Positions 12,701-21,700 of a DNA stretch of 64,000 bases are shown one piece after another. The notes under the pieces are model-generated. The model searched no databases. It was not told the origin of the DNA and was given only the letters and a program-made list of their open reading frames with translations. Made by a program: the position numbers and the translations under genes. Position 1 is the stretch's first letter. The number at the start of each line of letters is the position of its first letter. The stretch comes from Siphonodentalium dalli (taxonomy: Eukaryota; Mollusca; Scaphopoda; Gadilida; Siphonodentaliidae), in NCBI GenBank assembly GCA_032622095.1, contig CP136066.1, forward strand, positions 102,757,319 through 102,821,318, written 5' to 3'.

Positions 12701-15700
12701 AGGTCTGCAGAAAACTCAGGTCGTTAAACGTTGTAATCTTATACCTTCCTGAGCAATTGTTGAAGTAAATTTCAGTTATGCACCATCATATGGCATGGAC
12801 CAAAGATGAGCTTCTGGTGTTTCGATGAGGTATTTCATCACTAAATATCCAGGCACTAGGCATAGGCATTTTGATTTCACGATATAGTTTCGTTGAAAAC
12901 CAGGAAGAAGTTGAGGATCCGTTATTGTCACTTGCTGGACTCGACATGGAGAATGACATACCTTAGGCTATTTTTGCCCGATACTGATGTTTTGACATAT
13001 TCTAAAATAAACTGACAAGCATTAATTCGGTTATGTGCACAGTTCTGTTAGACTACATCGAAGTGAATATGCAATGTATCTGCTATGAGGTCGGTGGCCG
13101 TATTGACATTTATTTATTAAATCTGTATTATGGACTCTCCATTCCACAACCGAAACAAACATTCTATATGGAGTCTCTGATATGCAGTCGGAGAGTTTTG
13201 TGGTGAGCTCTGTTAGCTTGCGAGATGAGTTTGTAATTCAACTGTAGTTGCTGGGATGAGTTGGTTGTAGATAGACTACCATCAATGTGACCATCTATTG
13301 GACGAAGTAACAAGAGTGGTACATGTGCTGACTCACGTCTTGAGAAGTGTGACAATGTATCAACTATTCAAACGAATTTCGGGTGATGAAACACAGATAT
13401 ACCAAAAACAAGAAACTGAACAATGCAATCTCCCCTTATTGTATCTTATTAGACACAACTGTTTCATAATTAGATACGAAATAATGTTTGCACTAACATG
13501 TAATGCCTGTGTATTTCTAAGTTGAGCAATTATATCTCCCGGTGGCATTATAATAGCAATGCAACTTCGACTGTGTGATATTTTTCCTGAATCTTCTAAA
13601 TTGTTGTGGCCGGGCGATATCAACGTGGTCAACAATTCATCAAGAATAGGCAACGAATAAAGCAGATCTGCCCCAAACGAAATAATATAGCCATAAAGTT
13701 GGATTTCTGTCTGTATTATGACTGCAGGGATTCTTTTGCGTTCGAGTACTCGTTATGCTCTTATAATGATACAGTCAGCACATATCCGGTTTGACTTCCT
13801 TCCCAGGAAACGGACAGGATCGTTTAAATTATATTGGGCAATTTCATGTTAGGTTTCTAAGAGTCTATACTGATATATTCTCGATTATAAACAAACTATG
13901 TTTGGTCAAACATAGTCACAATATACCTTAACATGATAGTATCTAATTTAGATTGGGTGAATATATCCAACTCCTTTGCTAAATGCCGTTTGAGAATATA
14001 AACATTTGTCACATTTTATAACTGTGAGTTTTGGCGACCATTCTGGCGACCATCTTGGGTCAATTAGATCAATTTCGAGTGTAATTGAATGACACTAACG
14101 ATATTTAAAACTGTGTACACATTTGTTTATTTTGTATGCCTATTTCCGTCCAATGTTAATATAGAACCTCGAGAAGCAAGTTTATTTGTGAAATTACATA
14201 GCGCATTATTTAATTTGCATTTTTCGGAGTATGGACAACACAAGTTACAGCATAATATGTTTTCCAAAGTACTTGGTGTCATGACTGATAAAAACAAAGA
14301 CAAGTTCTACTCGCCACAGTTCACAAATAACCGAAAATGATGTAAGGGGCATGTGTAATAATTCAACACATTTCTATATTTCGGTCGCCATTTTGACAGC
14401 CATCTTGGTTTTTTTATCAATCTTGTTCTTTCAAAAGGAAGCTTGGTGCAATTTTACCATTGCCGTAGAAATATTTTTCATTTTCTGTGTTAAATTTTCT
14501 TCCTCACTCAGTGCCCATTCTGCAATTTTGTGTGGCTGCCATGAAGATGATTTGACTTAATTTTCGTGGTATAATTCTGTTAAATTATCGGGTATAAGCA
14601 GCTATATGGGTCACCAAATTTACAAATCATTCCATAAGTCCATGGATGTCCGCGAAAAAGTAGCACATATTCACATATATTTACTTTTCCCTAACACATG
14701 AGTGATATCAATAACAATTGGACAGATTTTGGTGATTTCTCCATTTTGGCAGCCATCTTGGCCGCCATCTTAAACGAAAATGCACTATTTTCAGTGTAAC
14801 TATATGGAAATTCACATATTTAAAACATATTTACATTATCTTCATCAAATTCAGTTATTTTCTGTTCAACTCTTGGCTAGAATCACATAATTGAATTTTG
14901 GATAACTTTCATAGCACATTTTTGAATTCACATTTTGAAGATAGCTGGCATGAATGAGATCCGAAATATGACATATTATGTTGTAGAAATGGTCGGATAC
15001 TAGAATTTATTCAAATTTAGGTCTTTATTCGTTACAAATTTCAAACATCAGTTAATGATTCAAGAGGAAAGTGTGAAAAATCATACATTTTCAAAATTTC
15101 GGTCGCCATTTTGGCGGCCATCTTGGCGGCCATCTTGGTTTATGGTGGCCATTTTTTCAGTCAAATGGAAGTATGGGGTATTAGTTTCACGTCAGTCGTG
15201 AGATAATCAAATTTCAATAATAAATTTACAAGTAGATATTAATCAAACTGACTCAGTACATACTGTGAAATTGTATATGGTGGCCATCTTGATTACGTCA
15301 TAAATCCACCCAGTCGCGCCCCCAATGTGTCTAACATTTGTTTTCTGGTGCCTGAGATATCAAGCAACGTCATTGGCATAGTCGCTATATTTCTTCACAA
15401 AATGCACATGGGAGTACACAAGAGCCTCTACTATGGAAAAATTATGGAAAAAAGACAACTTTTTAGTCGAGTTTTTTTCCAAAACTCGACTTATAGTTTG
15501 ATGAGGGACGGTGGGCGGCGGACGGGCGGGCGGGTGGGTGGCGTGTTTTGCTTATAACTCAACCGTTTATTGACGGATTAAAAAAAAATTTGGTGTGTGA
15601 GTACATATCCATGCACGTCCGCACATTTATTACAGAGTTATGGTCCTTTGAATTTTCAGCTCGTTAGCGCGATGACTTCAACAAACGTTATCAGATTTCA

Positions 15701-18700
15701 TTGAAATTTGGTGTATAGGTGTCTCCCAAGAATATCTCGGATGAGTTCGAAAACCGGCCTGGTCCGATAAAATTTGATAGAGTTATGGCCCTTAATTAGT
15801 CATTTTTCACAAATTTTCAGCTCGTTAGCGCGATAACTTCAACAAACGTTATCCGATTTGATTGAAATTTGGTATATAGGTGTCTCCCAAGAATATCTCG
15901 GATGAGTTCGAAAACCGGCCTCGTCCGATAAAATTTGATAGAGTTATGACCCTTAATTAGTCATTTTTCACGAATTTTCAGATCGTTAGCACGATAACTT
16001 CAACAAACGTTATCCGATTTGATTGAAATTTGGTATATAGGTGTCTCCCAAGAATATCTCGGATGAGTTCGAAAACCGGCCTGGTCCGATATAATTTGAT
16101 AGAGTTATGGCCCTTAATTAGTCATTTCTCACGAATTTTCAGCTCGTTAGCGCGATAACTTCAACAAACGTTATCCGATTTGATTGAAATTTGGTATATA
16201 GGTGTCTCCCAAGAATATCTCGGATGAGTTCGAAAACCGGCCTCGTCCGATAAAATTTGATAGAGTTATGGCCCTTAATTAGTCATTTTTCACTAATTTT
16301 CAGCTCGTTAGCGCGATAACTTCAACAAACGTTATCCGATTTGATTGAAATTTGGTATATAGGTGTCTCCCAAGAATATCTCGGATGAGTTCGAAAACCG
16401 GCCTAGTCCGATAAAATTTAATAGAGTTATGGCCCTTAATTAGTCATTTTTCACGAATTTTCAGCTCGTTAGCGCGATAACTTCAACAAACGTTATCCGA
16501 TTTGATTGAAATTTGGTACATAGGTGTCTCCCAAGAATATCTCGGTCGAGTTCGAAAACCAGCCAGGTCCGATAAAATTTGATAGAGTTATGGCCCTTAA
16601 TTAGTCATTTTTCACAAATTTTCAGCTCGTTAGCGCGATAACTTCAACAAACGTTATCCGATTTGATTGAAATTTGGTATATAGGTGTCTCCCAAGAATA
16701 TCTCGGACGAGTTCGAAAACCGGCCTGATCCGATAAAATTTGATAGAGTTATGGCCCTTAATTAGTCATTTTTTCACAAATTTTCAGCTCGTTAGCGTGA
16801 TAATTTAACAAACATCATCCTATTTGATTGAAATTTTGATATATAGGTGTCTCCCAAGAATACCTCGGACGAGTTAGAAAATCGGCCCGGTCCGATAAAA
16901 TTTGATAGAGTTATGGTCCTTAAGTAGTCATTTTGTACGAATTTTGAGCTCGTTAGCGCGATAACTTCAACAAACGTCATCGGATTCAACTAAAATTTTG
17001 TATATAAGTGTCTTCCAATAATATCCTGGACGAGTTCGAAAACCAGCCTGGCCCAATAAAAATTGATAGAGTTATGGCCCTTAATTAGTCCTTTTTTGTG
17101 AATTTTTAGCTCGTTAGCGCGATAACTTCAACAAACGTCCTCCGATTTGTTTAAAATTTGGAATAGACATACTTGCCAAGAATATTTCGGACGAGTTCGA
17201 AAACCAGCCTGGCCCGATAAAATTTGATGGAGTTATGGCCCTTAATTAGTCATTTTTCGATTTTACCTATTAATTAGTCTACCGATACTGATGCACACCA
17301 ATTGGCGGTAGCCACCGGCGGTAAGCCACCGAAAACGAGACACAGCATCTCTGATGCCACCTCTTGTTTAACCTTAATATGGAAAAGTTTTTGGACAAAT
17401 CCACATCTCTCAGCTGCCAGTCTGGAAATGCCTTGGAATTTCAAAATTATCCTTGAATTACCCTTGAAGTTGAAGCCTGTGGTAAAATTTCAATATCACA
17501 GGATACTTTTGGAAGATACATGTAATACTATTTTAACTGATACTGAAACCACATTTTGAAATGATATTATACAATTATCGCATTGTTTCGAGGTTAACAC
17601 GAGGAATTGTCAACCCGAGGAAGTCAATATTCACCAAGGCCGTAGGCCGAGGTGAATATTAATTCCCAAGGGCTGACAATTCCTCATGTCAACCAAGAAA
17701 CAATGCGATAACTGTTTTATTATATGAAACGCACTTTGATTGGACAAGACATTGTGACGTTGAAGGTCGCTGGGAAAACCTGGTCAATTTTCAGGTCTGA
17801 TAATAAGTTATGTTAACCCCTGAATTATCTGACGTCACTCAGAACTTGTATTAACCTGTTAATTTATTAATGAGGTGAACATTGTTAGATATCTCAATTT
17901 TTTCGTTACGTTTTAACATATGAATTGGGGAAAGAAACTTATGACCATATAATAATAACTATTAATTAAGTTATATCATACTTTTATTAACTGAGATCCT
18001 TTCTTGCAAAGTCTGGAAATATCATTGACTTGAGGTCTTGGAAAATTTCTGAAAATCCTGGAAAAGTCATGGAATTTCATGGTTGAATCAATGTATGAAC
18101 CCTGTCATATCTTACATGATTTTGTTGTAATATGAATGGGTGAATACTGCCATACAATCATACAGAATGCCACAATCCTTCGATTTGAGGTGTGCACAAG
18201 ATTGCTTGTGTGCCTTGGCGATCTTAAGTTTGAAAAGTAGGGTACAAAAGGGTGTGTTCTTTGTGATATTGGTCGAGTTGACGCTACACTTGACTGAAAA
18301 AATGAAGCATATCTAGAAATTGATAGGTTAATGACAACCCATAGATAAATCACACTGGTTATCGCAGCATCAAGATTTCTATACCATTGTGTTTATTAAC
18401 CCTTCAATCAAGGAGCTTGAGGCATACTGCACTGCGTTGGGAGACCAAGCCTTTTAGTCAAAAGCAATTAGAGATGTAATCAAAGTGTGGTTAGCAATCG
18501 TTACATGCATGTGCAATGTCATGGCCTAATATGGTAGCATTGTTTGATTTAATTTTTGTTGTTTGTGGTATTTTTGTGTTTGCTTGTCAAAACTATACCT
18601 CTTGGTCCAGCTTGGTCCACAATATATTAATGATATGTCAGAAACAGATGATTTCATCTACAAGTATGCACACATCGGAAGTAGGAAACCGTGCATATAC

Positions 18701-21700
18701 TCCATTGTTGCTTGATGGTTCTGGAATGGATGTCTTAGTATTGTTTATGTGCATGTATTCAGCAATGTTTTGATTTAGGTTCTAATTAAAGATGGTCTAT
18801 CTCTTCCGGGCTCAATTACAACATAAGTTTTATAAATCCCAATTTCAAGACAATACAAATAGCTATTTCATGAAATAAAATACACAATAGCCATAATAAA
18901 GTGGTTTATTTCTATCATAATTCATGGTAAATCTCTTAGCTGATCTGCAATTTGCCTCGATTGAGGAATGCTCAGGACAGAGTACTCTATCTTGCTACGC
19001 TCCGAACATTGTCGCGCGGATTTCTGTTAAAAAAAAAAAGCCCCTAAAACTGTCTCACGAAATTCTAAATAGTTGGATATTAATTGATAAAAACTATTTC
19101 CAGACCGGTGTATCTATTTTATACCCTTGAATTTATATTTTGTACTCTGGAATTTATATAAAATTTGCTGGGAAGAAGAAAGACCATCTTTAAGAAAATT
19201 AAACAAAATCAATCTAATTTTTATATGTCTATACAGTAATGCTCTAAGTAATCGACTTCTTAACCACAGCAGAATTATGGGTAACTTTTCAGGATTTAGT
19301 CGGATATATGGCTTGTTGCCATTCATCGGAAAGCTCTCGGGGAGAGCTTTCTGATGAATGGCAACAAGCCATATTTCCGACTAAATCCTGAAAACTTACC
19401 CATAATTATGCTGTGGTTAAGAAGTCGATTACTTAGAGCATTACTGTACATCTTAAATGGGGATTATTTCCCTTAGTCAAACAAAAGGTAACTGAGATGA
19501 CTGTCACTACTTAGAATGATATCTTTCCATTGCAGCTTGACTCCAGAACTATGTCTGTGCTATAAGTTAAACATATCCTACCTTCTTGGGAACTATGTCC
19601 AAGTGTTCCGCCTGTTTAAGCAGTTTCCCGATCCTATTCACCTCTGTGCAATACACAAGAATATAGCAAGTATACAAAGGTTTGTCTCCAGGCCTCAAAA
19701 CATGTGGCCAGATATTTGCAGAATGAGGTCCCCAGAGGGTGAATTTAGTGACGCTAAAGCACAGCAGGCTACCATCACTAAATTCATCTCTGGAGACCTT
19801 ATTCTGCTTAGGCCTCATCTTCTCTGAAACAGTTTCTTTAGTATCAAATTAACATGTTTTTTTTCTTCTGTTTAGTAACTTGTTTAGATATCCCCAAATT
19901 GGCACAATGCATAATCGAGGTGCCCAATGGGTGCACATCACCTTTTTTACCTTCTGGGAATTTAAATCTGTGTCTAGTTCTCCCATAATGGATAAGGCCA
20001 TGCAGAATGAGGTCCCCAGAGGATGAGTTTGGTGATGCTAGCCCGCTATTCAGGGTAGCGTCACTAATTCACCCTCTGTTGACCTCATTCTGCAAATGTC
20101 CAGCACCATATTTTGAGTCCTGTCTCTAACTCTGGTATACCCCTCCTTTCGAAGAAAAAATGGGGGTATACTGTATTGGCTTTGTCCGTCCATTCATGCG
20201 GCCATATATATCAGACATGGCATCGGATATCAATGAAATTTGGTATGGCGGTTCATCGTCATGACTGCTTTCAAAAGCAGACAAATGAAATTGTTCGTGT
20301 TTTCCATTCTCGAGTTATCCTTCTATCTGGAAATCTTTTTTTTTTTGTTCATCCTCACCTGATACCTCAGCCATGGGTTATGCAGATTTGAATGAAATTT
20401 GGTTTGGAGGTTTGCATTCATGACTGCTTTCAAAAGAGTGCACAATGACGTTGTTTCCATTTGCTTTTCTAGGCTTATCCTACTTTGTTTATTTAGCAGT
20501 GTTCAAAGAGGTTAATGGGGAAGTTTAAGTTGATGGCTTCAATGTACATTATTTAGTTTTATGTTAGTTTATGTGCATCATCCAATTTAGGAGATATAAC
20601 ATTGCTTTTAAAGCAGTTTAATTAAGGAGTCATTATTAACAGACGATGAACTTCTATTTCTTTCAGGCAGTTCTTGAGGACTATGACTGTAGCTTACAGC
20701 AGTAAAAATTTAACGTTCCCTGTAAAGAAAATAACTGAGATGTTTCTTTATGAGACTGATACGGAAACTATAAGAGTATGTCGTGAACATGGCCTCGATG
20801 TAACAAAGGAAGGAGTCCACTTCAACAAAGCTCAGTTCAAGGCTCCAGATCTAGAGAAGGTAATACATGTATATCACTTTCATGATGCGAGCTGTGCGGG
20901 TGCAGCATTAAATATCCTGTGCCAGTGCATTCTCTTATATATGCCAGTCTCCATAAGGGGGCCTAGCATTTATAAGCGAATGCACTGGCTTACTAAGTCA
21001 AGGTAAATATTGTTAGGCCAATGTATTCTCTTATATATGCGAGGCTCCAGGTTTTTCGCAAAATTTCTGTCCTGTTAATTGGAGGTTTCCACCCATATTA
21101 ATTAGTGGGAGGAGTTTATTGTTGCTAAGAGATAAGGACTCTGCATAAACAGATAACTTACTCATATTTAAATTCGCGCAGTTCTATTTTTTGCTCAGTT
21201 TTTAATTCGCGCACCTAACTGCGCGATTTTCAAAACTGACTAAAAATGTTCGTAAATATTTTAGATTTGAAGACAGTTTCAGTTCTTAATCATTCCCCAA
21301 GATACATGTGTATAATCAACACCATCTTGACAGATTTACATAGTCTAAAACTACATCATCAATTTGTTGCAAAGATGGGTTTATATGCTCCAAATAATTA
21401 TTCTGATATTGAAATAGTTACAGACATCATTGAAATGAACTAGAAAAAGTAAGGCCGCAACATCATAGGCAGCTGACTTCAGAAAAAATCAACACTTTGT
21501 TGGGGTTTGTGTTGACATAACTAATAGGTTGATGGTCACTTTAGGGTTGAGAACAGCGGGCATGCACTCGTGATTTCAACTCCGACGATGTTACCATGAT
21601 TTGTCGCTTTACACATGATTAATGGTTTTGATGTTGGTTGCCCGCATGTAATTAAATATAGGCATATACAAACAGGCCTAATTGTCTATTCAGTCCAGCC

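Noticed and set aside
11957-13800. Cluster of frames in the centre of the foldback element, considered as a transposase
   Set aside because: Frames are short, interrupted and without any catalytic motif I can identify; kept only as a possible decayed remnant.
15655-17270. CRISPR-like array
   Set aside because: Adjacent full-length tandem units with no spacers, in a eukaryotic intron.
20860-21006. Extension of SAC3D1 exon 20667-20859 in the same frame
   Set aside because: It enters a MITE directly after a good donor, and a phase-matched last exon exists at 24001.
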